A stretch of DNA of 64,000 bases from Pseudorhodoplanes sinuspersici (GCF_002119765.1 NZ_CP021112.1:5574501-5638500), one strand, 5' to 3'; counted from the stretch's first letter, positions 1-8,835 are shown. Notes: generated by a model from the sequence alone, not told the origin. Numbers and translations: made by a program.

Positions 1-48
1 TCCCACGCGAAGCGAGCCTCGCGACGTCACGCCACGGAGTGCTGCAGA

Positions 49-1320
49 ATGAATGTGATGAACGTCGACAAGATCGACACCGATGCGCCGCTTTTCGCGC
101 CAGACGCATTCAGGCTGACAGATGCGCAGGCCGAGTTGCTTGCGAAGGCCCGCCGCTTCGGCAAGCGGGTCCTGGCACCCCGCGCCGCCAAGCATGATCG
201 TGAAGCGACTTTCCCGATCGAGAATTTCCGCGACATGCATCCGGAAGGTCTGCTCGGCATCTGCATTCCGAAGGAGTATGGCGGCCTCGGTGCCGACTAT
301 CAGACCTACAGCCTCGCTGCTTCCGAACTCGGCCGCTATTGCGGCGCCACCGCCCTGTCCTGGAACATGCATGTCTGCTCGACACTATGGTCGGGTCCGA
401 TTTCCGACGAGATGGACATGCCGGCCGATGAGCGCGCGACGCATCTGAAGCGCCGCGAAGTGCATTACCGGCGCATTCTCGATGATGGCGCAGTCTATGC
501 CCAGCCCTTCTCCGAAGGCGGCGCTGCCGCCGCCGGCGCCGTTGCCTTCGGCACCGAAGCGCGGCCCGTGGACGGCGGCTATATCGTCAACGGCAAAAAG
601 ATTTTCGCCTCGCTCTCCGGCTCGGCCGATTATTACGGCGCGCTCTGCACGCGCCGGGCCGAAGGCGAAGAAGCGATGCGTCGCAACACGCTCTATCTCG
701 CCATTCCGGCCAATGCCGAAGGCGTCAGCGTCACCGGCGAATGGGATCCGCTCGGCATGCGCGGCACCGTCTCGCGCACGCTGATCTTCAAGGACGTGTT
801 CGTCCCGGACGATGCGGCCCTGATGCCGCCCGGCGTCTATTACCAGGCCGTGCTGCGTTGGCCGCATATGTTCCTCACGCTGACACCGACTTACATGGGC
901 CTCGCGCAAGCAGCTTACGACTTCACCGTCTCGTATCTGCGCGGCGAATTGCCCGGCATGCCACCGGTGAAACGGCGCATGTTCCCGACCAAGCAATTGG
1001 CTGTCGCGGAAATGAAGCTGATGCTGGAGCAGACCAAGGCGATCTGGTTCCAGGTGATTAGCGAAGCGCGTCCCAATCCATCGAAGGATTCCGTCATGCG
1101 CGCCTATGCGGCGCAATACACGGTGATGGAAAACGCCAACGCCATTGCGGTGAAGGCGATCCGCACGTGCGGCGGACAGGCGATGCTGAAGAGCCTGCCG
1201 CTCGAGCGCATCTATCGCGACAGCCGCTGCGGCTCGCTGATGCTGCCATGGACCGCTGAAATCTGCATGGACCGGCTCGGCAAGGAAACGCTGTATGAGC
1301 CCGGCGAGAAGGATGAGTGA
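49..1320 (+). CDS. Acyl-CoA dehydrogenase family flavoprotein
   Basis: A 423-residue protein with the acyl-CoA dehydrogenase fold: a helical N-terminal half, a middle beta-domain (VNGKKIFASLSGSADY near residue 180) and a C-terminal four-helix domain with RTCGGQAM and LERIYRDSR (about 386-393). Family members oxidise acyl-CoAs with FAD, and some are flavin monooxygenases. The usual C-terminal EGT motif carrying the catalytic glutamate is not seen; the equivalent stretch reads LPWTAEI (about 399-405), and the substrate-loop TEP..GSD motif is also altered. A monooxygenase-like or otherwise divergent role is therefore possible. A GGAG Shine-Dalgarno (36-39) supports the ATG at 49. It precedes an acyl-CoA synthetase, suggesting a CoA-linked degradation pathway; substrate unknown. 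Confidence 0.85.
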   Translation: MNVMNVDKIDTDAPLFAPDAFRLTDAQAELLAKARRFGKRVLAPRAAKHDREATFPIENFRDMHPEGLLGICIPKEYGGLGADYQTYSLAASELGRYCGATALSWNMHVCSTLWSGPISDEMDMPADERATHLKRREVHYRRILDDGAVYAQPFSEGGAAAAGAVAFGTEARPVDGGYIVNGKKIFASLSGSADYYGALCTRRAEGEEAMRRNTLYLAIPANAEGVSVTGEWDPLGMRGTVSRTLIFKDVFVPDDAALMPPGVYYQAVLRWPHMFLTLTPTYMGLAQAAYDFTVSYLRGELPGMPPVKRRMFPTKQLAVAEMKLMLEQTKAIWFQVISEARPNPSKDSVMRAYAAQYTVMENANAIAVKAIRTCGGQAMLKSLPLERIYRDSRCGSLMLPWTAEICMDRLGKETLYEPGEKDE

Positions 1321-1347
1321 TGTAGCGGACGTGTCCTTATTGGCTCC

Positions 1348-1460
1348 GTCACCCTGAGGTGCCGTTGTGAAGCAACGGCCTCGAAGGGCGACGGCCCGAC
1401 ATTGTGTCCGTGCATCCTTCGAGGCTCCCCGGCGAGAGCCGGGTCGCACCTCAGGATGAC
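1348..1460. repeat. Intergenic palindromic repeat (CCTGAGG/TCGAAGG family)
   Basis: Outer arms GTCACCCTGAGGTGC and GCACCTCAGGATGAC are inverted with one mismatch and enclose smaller hairpins (for example CCGTTGTGAAGCAACGG and CCTCGAAGG...CCTTCGAGG). It fills the gap between two co-directional genes. The element at 3022-3112 shares the CCTGAGG and TCGAAGG modules, so this is a family rather than a lone terminator. It may also stabilise or terminate mRNA. Confidence 0.75.
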
Positions 1461-1492
1461 GGATCAATTGTTGTCACTGTGAAATAATCTTC

Positions 1493-3004
1493 ATGGACCT
1501 CTCCGATCTCATCGACCGCAATGCGGCGTTCACGCCGGACAAGCCCGCGATTCACTTCGAGGGCCGCACGCTCAGTCACGCGATGTTGGCTGATCGCATC
1601 GCACAGACGGCGCGCGGACTGAAATCCGAACTCGGCGTCGGCCGCGGCGATCGCGTCGCGATCCTTGCTGCAAACCACGCCGACTATCTCGTGCTGCTGT
1701 ATGCCTGTGCGCGCCTCGGCGCGATGCTGGTGACGCTGAACTGGCGGCTCGCGGTCCCCGAACAGCTTTATATTCTTTCGGATTCCGGCGCGAAGGTGCT
1801 GGTGGTCGACAGGGAATATTCCGCCGTCGTCGCGCAGCTTGCCACCGCCCTGCCCGACATCAAGGTGGTCGGCCTCGACTTCACACCCGATCGCGCGGTG
1901 TCGTTTGACGGCCTGCTTGCAGCCGGTACTGGCGACGGACGCAACCCGCACACCGACACCTCGAACCCGCTATTATTGGTGTATACGTCCGGCACAACAG
2001 GGCGGCCGAAAGGCGCCGTGCTGCGGCAGGACGCGCTGATCTGGAATGCCGCGATGAGTCATCATCTGCATGATATGCGGTCGGACGATCATATTCTAAC
2101 AGTGCTGCCAATGTTTCATGTCGGCGGTCTCAACATTCAAACCACACCCGCCTTGCAACTTGGCGCGACGGTCACGGTCCATCAGCGCTTCGCGCCGGAC
2201 ACGATGCTGAAATCCATTGCCGAAGATCGACCAACACTCGTACTGATGGTGCCGGCGGTGATGCAAGCGGTGCTGACGCATCCGCAATGGGATAATACCG
2301 ACACATCGTCGCTCCGTGCAATCTCGACCGGCTCCGCGATCGTGCCGGTGCCCTTGATCGAAGGCTTCGAGCGGCGCGGACTGCCGGTATTGCAGGTCTA
2401 TGGTTCGACCGAAACCGGCCCGGTGTCGATTTACACACGGCTTGGCGGCGACCTCAGCCGCAAGACGTCCACGGGTCTGCCAGGCCTCTATTGCGAAGCC
2501 AAAATCGTCGATGATGATAGCCGCGAAGTGCCACATGGCACGGCCGGCGAAGTCGTTATCCGTGGCCCGAACGTGCTTTATGAATATTGGGGCAATGCGG
2601 AGGCCACAGCCGAAGCCTTGCGCGATGGCTGGTATCACACCGGCGACATCGGCACGCGCGATACCGACGGCTATTTCTATATTCACGACCGCAAGAAGAA
2701 CATGATCATCTCGGGCGGCGAGAATATCTATCCCGCCGAGGTCGAGCGCGTTTTGCACGATCACCCTTGCGTCGCCGAAGCCGCCGTGATCGGCAAGGCA
2801 GATCCGAAATGGCAGGAAGTGCCGGTGGCTTATATCGTCTGCCACAAGGACAAAAGCATTGGCGCCGAGGAACTGCGCGTCTTTGTCGGCGAACACCTCG
2901 CCCGCTTCAAGATCCCGCGTGAATTCGTCTTTGTCGATAGCCTGCCGCGCACTGCGCTTGGCAAAGTGCAACACTTCATGTTGCGGGAGCAAAGCGGCGA
3001 CTAG
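1493..3004 (+). CDS. AMP-dependent acyl-CoA synthetase/ligase
   Basis: A 503-residue ANL-superfamily ligase that would activate a carboxylic acid to its CoA thioester via an acyl-adenylate. Visible motifs in order: the phosphate-binding loop YTSGTTGRPKG (about 164-174), YGSTETGP (about 303), GWYHTGDIG and the hinge region DRKKNMIISGGENIYP (about 400-415), and the C-terminal catalytic lysine in RTALGKVQ (K491). Length is normal for the fatty/aromatic acid CoA ligase group. No strong Shine-Dalgarno is seen before the ATG. It lies between an acyl-CoA dehydrogenase and dehydrogenases, so it probably supplies their acyl-CoA; whether the acid is aliphatic or aromatic cannot be read from the sequence. 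Confidence 0.9.
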   Translation: MDLSDLIDRNAAFTPDKPAIHFEGRTLSHAMLADRIAQTARGLKSELGVGRGDRVAILAANHADYLVLLYACARLGAMLVTLNWRLAVPEQLYILSDSGAKVLVVDREYSAVVAQLATALPDIKVVGLDFTPDRAVSFDGLLAAGTGDGRNPHTDTSNPLLLVYTSGTTGRPKGAVLRQDALIWNAAMSHHLHDMRSDDHILTVLPMFHVGGLNIQTTPALQLGATVTVHQRFAPDTMLKSIAEDRPTLVLMVPAVMQAVLTHPQWDNTDTSSLRAISTGSAIVPVPLIEGFERRGLPVLQVYGSTETGPVSIYTRLGGDLSRKTSTGLPGLYCEAKIVDDDSREVPHGTAGEVVIRGPNVLYEYWGNAEATAEALRDGWYHTGDIGTRDTDGYFYIHDRKKNMIISGGENIYPAEVERVLHDHPCVAEAAVIGKADPKWQEVPVAYIVCHKDKSIGAEELRVFVGEHLARFKIPREFVFVDSLPRTALGKVQHFMLREQSGD

Positions 3005-3021
3005 CAGCGAACCTTCTCGGC

Positions 3022-3112
3022 CTCATCCTGAGGAGCATCGCGAAGCGATGCGTCTCGAAGGATGGGCCGCCCCTCCTTCGAGACGCGCACGTTGTGCGCT
3101 CCTCAGGATGAG
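3022..3112. repeat. Intergenic three-stem palindromic repeat
   Basis: Perfect outer arms CTCATCCTGAGGAGC / GCTCCTCAGGATGAG enclose an inner hairpin CATCGCGAAGCGATG and a second inverted pair CGTCTCGAAGGA...TCCTTCGAGACG, giving a cloverleaf-like fold. It belongs to the same family as 1348-1460 and sits immediately after the acyl-CoA synthetase stop codon. Confidence 0.8.
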
Positions 3113-3147
3113 GCGGAATTACAAACGGAATGCGGAGTGAATTCAGA

Positions 3148-4236
3148 ATGCGTATTGCAGTTTTAGGCGGAGGCAACGGTTCATTCGCCGCAGCAGCCGA
3201 TATGGCGCTGGCGGGACATGACACGCGGCTATGGCGGCGCGACAAACAGGCCGTCGCCGAGCACAACGCCGCCGGCAAAAAGATTCTGGTGAAGGACTTT
3301 CAGGGACAGCGCGAGGCGGTGCTGTCGCTGGTCACCAACGACATCGCCGAGGCTGTGCGTGACGCCGAATTGATCCTGTGCCCCGCGCCTGCCCATGCGC
3401 AGGCCGATATCGCCAAAACGCTGGCGCCGCATATCACCGACGGACAGGTGATCTATCTGCCGCCCGGCACCTTCGGCACCATGCTGTTCGCGCAGGCGAT
3501 GCAAGCGGCCGGCAACAAGGCCAAGGCGGCCTTTGCCGAGACCGGCACCCTGCCCTGGCTGACGCGCAAGCACGGGCCGTTCGAAGTCGCCGTCACCGTG
3601 CGCGCCAAGCGGCTGCCGACCGGCGTGTTTCCGCTGACCCTCAAGGACCACGCACTGGCGGTGATCGACAAGGCGTTTCCCGGCGTGATCGAGGATTGCG
3701 GCGACGCGCTGTCCGGCGCGCTGATGAATGCCGGCGGCATCATCCATCCGCCGCTAATTACGATGAATGCCGGACCGCTGGAGCATTTCGATCGCTGGGA
3801 CATTCATAAAGAGGGCACGCAGCCGTCGATCCGCCGCGTGACGGACGCACTCGACAATGAACGCATCGCCGTGCGCGAGGCGCTCGGCTACGGCGCGCCG
3901 CATTTCCCGCTCGCCGACCACTACGCCAAGGAAGGCGACGAGTGGATGTATGGCCGCGGCTCGCATGACAAGCTGACCGATTCCGGCGACTGGCGTGAGC
4001 ACATCGTGCTGACGCAGCATCGCTACATGCTGGAAGACCTGCGGATGGGATTGTCGTTCCTCACATCGACCGGCGAACTCACTGGCGTCCCGACGCCGCT
4101 GGCGCGTGGCTTCCTTGCCATCGGCGGCGCCATTGTCGGCGAGGACTTCATGCAGACCGGGCGCACGCTGAAGACGATGGGGCTGTCGCATCTCGATAAA
4201 GCCGGCTTGCAGCAATTGCTGCGGGATGGGTTTTGA
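3148..4236 (+). CDS. NAD/NADP octopine/nopaline dehydrogenase family protein
   Basis: A 362-residue protein beginning with a Rossmann motif (MRIAVLGGGNGSFAAAAD, glycines at about 7-11), followed by a C-terminal helical domain containing GGIIHPPLITMNAG, typical of the octopine/opine dehydrogenase family (PF02317 type). Such enzymes oxidise or form N-carboxyalkyl amino acids; members in catabolic clusters often act on unknown 2-hydroxy or imino acids. An in-frame ATG at 3130 exists, but GGAG at 3134-3137 is well placed for the ATG at 3148, where the Rossmann strand begins. It sits downstream of the acyl-CoA synthetase and upstream of a 3-hydroxyacyl-CoA dehydrogenase. True substrate unknown. 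Confidence 0.8.
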   Translation: MRIAVLGGGNGSFAAAADMALAGHDTRLWRRDKQAVAEHNAAGKKILVKDFQGQREAVLSLVTNDIAEAVRDAELILCPAPAHAQADIAKTLAPHITDGQVIYLPPGTFGTMLFAQAMQAAGNKAKAAFAETGTLPWLTRKHGPFEVAVTVRAKRLPTGVFPLTLKDHALAVIDKAFPGVIEDCGDALSGALMNAGGIIHPPLITMNAGPLEHFDRWDIHKEGTQPSIRRVTDALDNERIAVREALGYGAPHFPLADHYAKEGDEWMYGRGSHDKLTDSGDWREHIVLTQHRYMLEDLRMGLSFLTSTGELTGVPTPLARGFLAIGGAIVGEDFMQTGRTLKTMGLSHLDKAGLQQLLRDGF

Positions 4237-4251
4237 TCTCTCTCTTTCTTT

Positions 4252-4425
4252 ACCTCCCCCTGAAAGGGGGAGGTCGACGCGTGAAACGCGTCGGGTGGGG
4301 GTCATTTGGAAACGTCGATGGACCCCCTCCCCAACCCTCCCCCTTGCCGAACTCGGGTGTTCCCGAGTTCGGTCACTTGTTTACGTAGCCAAAGTCGGAA
4401 ACATCCGACTTTGGCCGGGAGGGAG
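4252..4425. repeat. Composite intergenic repeat with several hairpins
   Basis: Successive perfect hairpins: CCTCCCCCTGAAAGGGGGAGG (4253-4273), CGACGCGTGAAACGCGTCG (4275-4293), a GGGGGTC...GACCCCC pair, CCGAACTCGGG/CCCGAGTTCGG (4347-4372) and GCCAAAGTCGG/CCGACTTTGGC (4388-4415). The first hairpin recurs at 54573-54593. This accounts for nearly the whole 236-base gap; no gene is seen in it. Confidence 0.75.
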
Positions 4426-4472
4426 CGCACCGAGTAAACCGCTCCCATGTTGAATCATCAGAGAGCATTGCC

Positions 4473-5453
4473 ATGACCAAAGAACCAATCGCCTGCCTCG
4501 GCGCCGGACGCATGGGCCGCGGCATCGCCGTGGTGTTCGCCTATGCCGGCCACGACGTGAAAGTGGTGGACTTCAAGGCGCGCAGCGAGGACGACTTCAA
4601 GAAGCTCGAAGCTGATGCCTTGGGCGAAATCCGTAGTGTGTTGGCAAGCCTCGCAACCTTCGGCATGTTCGACGCCACGCAGATCGACACCATTCTCTCA
4701 CGTGTCAGCATCGTGCGCGAACAGGATGCGAAAGACGCTTTCTCGTCGGCCGCGGTGATCTTCGAGGGCGTGCCGGAAGTGCTCGACCTCAAGCGCGAGG
4801 CGCTGGCGCGCGCCTCCGAACTCGCAGGCCCCACGCCGATCATCGCATCGACCACATCGACCATTCTGGTCGACGACATCTCCAGCGCCGTTGCGCACCC
4901 CGAGCGTTTCCTCAATGCGCACTGGCTGAACCCGGCCTATCTCGTGCCGCTGGTCGAAATGTCGCCCGGCAAGGATACTGATCCAGCCGTGACGGAGCGT
5001 CTCAAGACGCTCCTGGAAAACATCGGCAAGGTGCCGGTCGTCTGCGCCGCCAGGCCCGGCTATATCGTGCCGCGCATCCAGGCGCTCGCCATGAACGAAG
5101 CCGCGCGCATGGTGGAAGAAGGCGTCGCCTCGGCCGAAGACCTCGACAAGGCGATCAAATACGGCTTCGGCTTTCGCTTCGCCGTGCTGGGCATGCTGGA
5201 ATTCATCGACTGGGGCGGCGGCGACATCCTGTTCTATGCCAGCCGCTATCTGACCAAAGCACTCGACAATCCACGCTATGCATCACCGGACATCATCGAG
5301 CGCAACATGGCTGAAGGCCATATCGGCCTGAAGACCAAGCGCGGCTTTCTCGATTACGAGGGCATGGATGTGGATGCCTATCGCACTGAGCGACTGAAAG
5401 CGTTCGTGGCGATGCTGCATCATTTCAATCTGGTGAAGCCGCCTGTCGTTTAG
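4473..5453 (+). CDS. 3-hydroxyacyl-CoA dehydrogenase family protein
   Basis: A 326-residue protein. It opens with the NAD-binding motif CLGAGRMGRGIAVVFAYAG (about 9-27) and carries the family signature NAHWLNPAYLVPLVEMSPG (about 148-166), which includes the conserved His and Asn of the 3-hydroxyacyl-CoA dehydrogenase active site. The C-terminal helical domain includes KYGFGFRFAVLGMLEFIDWGG. It would oxidise a 3-hydroxyacyl-CoA to the 3-keto form with NAD. It has no fused enoyl-CoA hydratase and is the last gene of a co-directional group with an acyl-CoA dehydrogenase and an acyl-CoA ligase, fitting a beta-oxidation-like route. L-gulonate or carnitine dehydrogenase-type activity is an alternative, since those share this fold. 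Confidence 0.85.
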   Translation: MTKEPIACLGAGRMGRGIAVVFAYAGHDVKVVDFKARSEDDFKKLEADALGEIRSVLASLATFGMFDATQIDTILSRVSIVREQDAKDAFSSAAVIFEGVPEVLDLKREALARASELAGPTPIIASTTSTILVDDISSAVAHPERFLNAHWLNPAYLVPLVEMSPGKDTDPAVTERLKTLLENIGKVPVVCAARPGYIVPRIQALAMNEAARMVEEGVASAEDLDKAIKYGFGFRFAVLGMLEFIDWGGGDILFYASRYLTKALDNPRYASPDIIERNMAEGHIGLKTKRGFLDYEGMDVDAYRTERLKAFVAMLHHFNLVKPPVV

Positions 5454-5482
5454 CAGCAAGGCATCGATTTCAAGAGACGCTC

Positions 5483-5812
5483 TCACGGATCTCCGAGCCG
5501 CGACGGCGGTTTCGGCAACTCAGCCTGCCGCGCGAACGGAAGCGTTTCCCATTGCCGGCGCGCAGCATCACGTGCCTTTTTCAGGGCAATCATGCTCTGT
5601 CGCAGATCATCAGCCGATGGCCAGGCCGACCAATCCCAATTGGTTCCAACGTTGTCGGGTTCGGATTGATCGGCAAGGATGAAGAAGCGCTCCGGCGCCC
5701 GCAGACCCTCGGCGACACCGCTGACGGCGCGCACATAGCGAAGCCAGGAATTGCGGAGCCGCTCATAATCGCGGCGGGCGTTCATATAGTTGAGTGCCTC
5801 GTCGTCCCCCAT
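5483..5812 (-). CDS. Hypothetical protein, 109 aa
   Basis: I do not recognise a family. The product is small and charged, rich in Arg, Trp and Asp, with no signal peptide or membrane segment. It has a proline-rich C-terminus (ELPKPPSRLGDP) and a helical central part (DLRQSMIALKKARDAARRQW). It converges on the dehydrogenase gene, leaving 29 bases between stops. Codon use looks like its neighbours. The 196 bases upstream (5813-6008) hold no obvious feature. Confidence 0.5.
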   Translation of the reverse strand: MGDDEALNYMNARRDYERLRNSWLRYVRAVSGVAEGLRAPERFFILADQSEPDNVGTNWDWSAWPSADDLRQSMIALKKARDAARRQWETLPFARQAELPKPPSRLGDP

Positions 5813-6008
5813 CCGAGAATCTCCACCATGCCCCCTTCCGGAATTGTGGCATATCCCGCTCTACGCGGGAAGCATGATGGCACCTTTTCTGAGGTTCTAT
5901 TCAGGTCATCCGTTTATCATTGCCGCGCGTCATGTGCTGGTGCTCAAAACAAAAGCGGACCCCGATTAAGGAGCCCGCATTGTCTTTCCGTCACAACAAC
6001 GATGTTGT

Positions 6009-8426
6009 TTACGACGCAGCCTGTGATGCTGGATCGAGCGCGGCTTCCACCGCCTCTTCCACCCGCTCCAGCCAGATGAACTCGAGCTGGTTGCGCGCTT
6101 CTTCGGGAATATCGTCGTAATCGCGCTTGTTGCGGGCCGGCAGCATGACCCGCTTGAGGCCCGACAACGCCGCCGCCACGACTTTCTCCTTGATGCCGCC
6201 GACCGGCAGCACCAGCCCGCGCAAACTGATTTCGCCGGTCATGGCGGTATCGCTGCGGATGGTGCGATCGGTCATCAGCGATGTCAGCGCCATGAACATG
6301 GCGACACCGGCACTCGGTCCGTCCTTCGGCGTCGCACCCGCCGGCACGTGAACGTGGATGTCGTGCTTGTCGAAGAGTGACGGATCGATGCCAAGAGACA
6401 CAGCACGATTCTTGACAATGCTCAGCGCCGCCTGCGCACTCTCGCGCATCACCTCTCCGAGTTGCCCGGTCAGGATCAACTTGCCGTTGCCCGGCACGCG
6501 GGTCGCTTCGATGAACAGGATATCGCCGCCGACCGGCGTCCAGGCAAGGCCCGTCGCCACACCCGGGATGCTGGTGCGCATCGCGACTTCGTTTTCGAAC
6601 CGCGGCGCCCCGAGAATATCGGCCAGATCGCTCTTGTCGATCGTGATCGGACCCTCCGCGCCTTCAGCGATGCGGACGGCGGCGTTGCGCAGCGCCTTGC
6701 CGATCTCGCGCTCGAGGTTCCGCACGCCCGCCTCGCGCGTGTAGTTCTGAATGATCTCGCGCAACGCCGCTTCAGTGATCTCGACCTGACCGTCCTTGAT
6801 GCCATTGGCCTCCATCTGACGGCGAACGAGATAGCGCTCGGCAATCTGCAGCTTTTCCGAGGCGGTATAGCCGGCCAGGCTGATGATTTCCATGCGGTCG
6901 CGCAGCGGCCCGGGAATGGTGTCGAGCATATTGGCGGTGGCGATGAACACCACCCGGCTCAGATCGAACGGTACGCCGAGATAATTGTCGCGGAATGTGT
7001 TGTTCTGCTCGGGATCAAGCACTTCCAGTAATGCCGCGCCCGGGTCGCCCTGGATACCGGCGCCGAGCTTGTCGATCTCGTCGAGCATCATCACGCAATT
7101 GCGCGACCCCGCTTTGCGGATGCCCTGGATAATGTTGCCCGGCAACGCGCCGATATAAGTGCGCCGATGGCCACGGATTTCCGCTTCGTCATGCACGCCG
7201 CCCAGGCTGACGCGTGTGAATTTGCGGTTCATCGCGCGCGCGATCGACCGGCCGAGCGAGGTCTTGCCGACACCGGGCGGGCCGACGAAGCACAGAATCG
7301 GCGCCTTGCCCTGCGGCGCGAGCTTGCGCACGGCGAGATATTCGACGATCCGCCGCTTGATCTTGTCGAGACCATAATGGTCTTCATCGAGGATCTTGCG
7401 CGCTTCGGCCATGTCGATCGGTGTTTCTTCCGGCAGCGACCATGGCAATTCGATCAGCCAGTCGAGATAGGTGCGCACCATGCCGTATTCGGCGGCGCTG
7501 TCCGGCATCCGCTGCAGGCGGCGCAATTCCTTCCGCGCCTGATCCTCCACATCCTTCGGCATGCCGGCCTTGGCGATCGCCTGCTCGACCTCGGCCAGTT
7601 CGGCGGCCTTGCCTTCATCGCCTTCACCGAGTTGCTTCTGGATCGCGGCCATCTGTTCGCGCAGCAACACCTCGCGCTGACGCTCGTCGAGCGCCGCCTT
7701 GGTCTGCTTGCCGATCTCAGCCGACAGTCGCAGCACTTCGATGCGTTGCGCCAGGAGGCGCGAGACCTTGTCCGTCCGCGCGACGACGTCGACCGTCTCC
7801 AGGACCTCCTGCTTCTCCTCCGGCTTGATATCCATGTAGGAGGCGGTGAAGTCGGCAAGAGCGCCAGGCGTTTCAATGCTGCCGATCGCGGCGATCATTT
7901 CGCGCGGCGCCTGCGGCAGCAATTCCAGTGCTTCGATCGCCTGCCCGCGCAGATGCACCAGCCTCGCCTCGAGATCGGGCGATTGGCCTTCGACGTCAGG
8001 AAGGCGCAACACCCGCGCGACGAAGAACGGCCACCCGTCGAGGAATTCGAGCACCTGAAAACGCTGCTCGCCCTGGCAGACCAGATGCTGCGTGCCGTCC
8101 GGTGCCGTCAGATAGCGCACGACATTGGCGACCGTGCCCATCCGATGCATGTCGATCGGCAGCGGTTCGTTTTCGCCGGCCTCGCGCTGCATCAGGATGC
8201 CGACCTGACGCTGTTCGCGCACGGCCTGCTGGGCGGCCGCGATCGAGCGCTGGCGGCCAAGCGAGATCGGCATCACCGTGCCGGGGAAGAGTACGAAGTT
8301 GCGGACCGGAACGATAATCATCGCATCCGCCGGCAGCGGCGGCAGCGTTGCCGTGGACGACGGCGTCTTCTCCGGCTCGTTCCCGGCGGGTTGCTCCAAC
8401 GAACGCATCATCTCGCCATCAGCCAC
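6009..8426 (-). CDS. lon: ATP-dependent Lon protease
   Basis: An 805-residue LonA-type endopeptidase. It has an N-terminal LAN domain (MIIVPVRNFVLFPGTVMP, about 36-53), a long coiled coil, an AAA+ module with Walker A GPPGVGKTSLG (about 379-389), and a protease domain with the catalytic serine in KDGPSAGVAM (about 700) and lysine in GGIKEKVVAA (about 745). It degrades misfolded and regulatory proteins in the cytoplasm. The first start is GTG; in-frame ATGs follow at 8411 and 8408. The start overlaps the stop of the upstream Hsp20 gene by eight bases, so the pair is translationally coupled. The Hsp20 partner suggests an accessory, stress-induced Lon rather than the clpX-linked housekeeping copy; that is inference. 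Confidence 0.95.
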   Translation of the reverse strand: MADGEMMRSLEQPAGNEPEKTPSSTATLPPLPADAMIIVPVRNFVLFPGTVMPISLGRQRSIAAAQQAVREQRQVGILMQREAGENEPLPIDMHRMGTVANVVRYLTAPDGTQHLVCQGEQRFQVLEFLDGWPFFVARVLRLPDVEGQSPDLEARLVHLRGQAIEALELLPQAPREMIAAIGSIETPGALADFTASYMDIKPEEKQEVLETVDVVARTDKVSRLLAQRIEVLRLSAEIGKQTKAALDERQREVLLREQMAAIQKQLGEGDEGKAAELAEVEQAIAKAGMPKDVEDQARKELRRLQRMPDSAAEYGMVRTYLDWLIELPWSLPEETPIDMAEARKILDEDHYGLDKIKRRIVEYLAVRKLAPQGKAPILCFVGPPGVGKTSLGRSIARAMNRKFTRVSLGGVHDEAEIRGHRRTYIGALPGNIIQGIRKAGSRNCVMMLDEIDKLGAGIQGDPGAALLEVLDPEQNNTFRDNYLGVPFDLSRVVFIATANMLDTIPGPLRDRMEIISLAGYTASEKLQIAERYLVRRQMEANGIKDGQVEITEAALREIIQNYTREAGVRNLEREIGKALRNAAVRIAEGAEGPITIDKSDLADILGAPRFENEVAMRTSIPGVATGLAWTPVGGDILFIEATRVPGNGKLILTGQLGEVMRESAQAALSIVKNRAVSLGIDPSLFDKHDIHVHVPAGATPKDGPSAGVAMFMALTSLMTDRTIRSDTAMTGEISLRGLVLPVGGIKEKVVAAALSGLKRVMLPARNKRDYDDIPEEARNQLEFIWLERVEEAVEAALDPASQAAS

Positions 8427-8835
8427 GGGACACCGTCACTTTCTCGAGCGTAATCAGAATGCAGCCATGCACCTGCGATCGGTGAACGGCGCTGTAGCGG
8501 CCAGCCGGCAAAGGAATCCGCCGCTCGAAGCGGCCTTGCGGTAACTCGAGGCGATGGATCACCGCGGTCCGCAACTCTGGCGGCAGAACCCGCGCTCCCC
8601 CAACCACAAGGTCGGAACCATCGATCACCGCCTCGACGCGATCAGGTTCGACACCGGGGAGCGCCACCAGAATCAAAACGTTCCGATCGGTCTCAAGCAT
8701 ATCAATGGGGGGCTGCCAGGACGGCGCACGCATACCGGGGCCGGCGGGCCGAAAAAACTCGCGGTGCATCCGCTCCGCCCGGGCAAGCATGTCGCACGCC
8801 TCGGACCACATCCAATTGTTGGGAAATTCAGCCAT
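8419..8835 (-). CDS. Small heat shock protein (Hsp20/alpha-crystallin family)
   Basis: A 138-residue holdase chaperone. The alpha-crystallin domain runs from about residue 44 (PIDMLETDRNVLILVALPGV) through the beta-strand region LPQGRFERRIPLPAG to GCILITLEKV at the C-terminus; the usual C-terminal I-x-I tail is short or missing. The ATG at 8835 is preferred over one at 8856 because GAGGAA sits just upstream of it. Its stop overlaps the start of lon, forming a chaperone-protease operon. The 266 bases upstream (8836-9101) lack an obvious sigma-32 promoter or ROSE-type thermometer by eye. Confidence 0.85.
   Translation of the reverse strand: MAEFPNNWMWSEACDMLARAERMHREFFRPAGPGMRAPSWQPPIDMLETDRNVLILVALPGVEPDRVEAVIDGSDLVVGGARVLPPELRTAVIHRLELPQGRFERRIPLPAGRYSAVHRSQVHGCILITLEKVTVSRG

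Noticed and set aside
385-1467. A 360-codon open frame antisense to the first acyl-CoA dehydrogenase
   Set aside because: Its translation is rich in Arg, His and Gly with no recognisable domain; the opposite strand encodes a clear flavoprotein. GC-rich codon bias creates such shadow frames.
4252-4425. Hairpin series considered as a CRISPR array
   Set aside because: The hairpins differ in sequence and length, there are no regularly spaced identical repeats, and no cas genes are present.
7167-8453. A 428-codon plus-strand frame antisense to lon
   Set aside because: Shadow of the Lon coding frame; no start signal or family resemblance.
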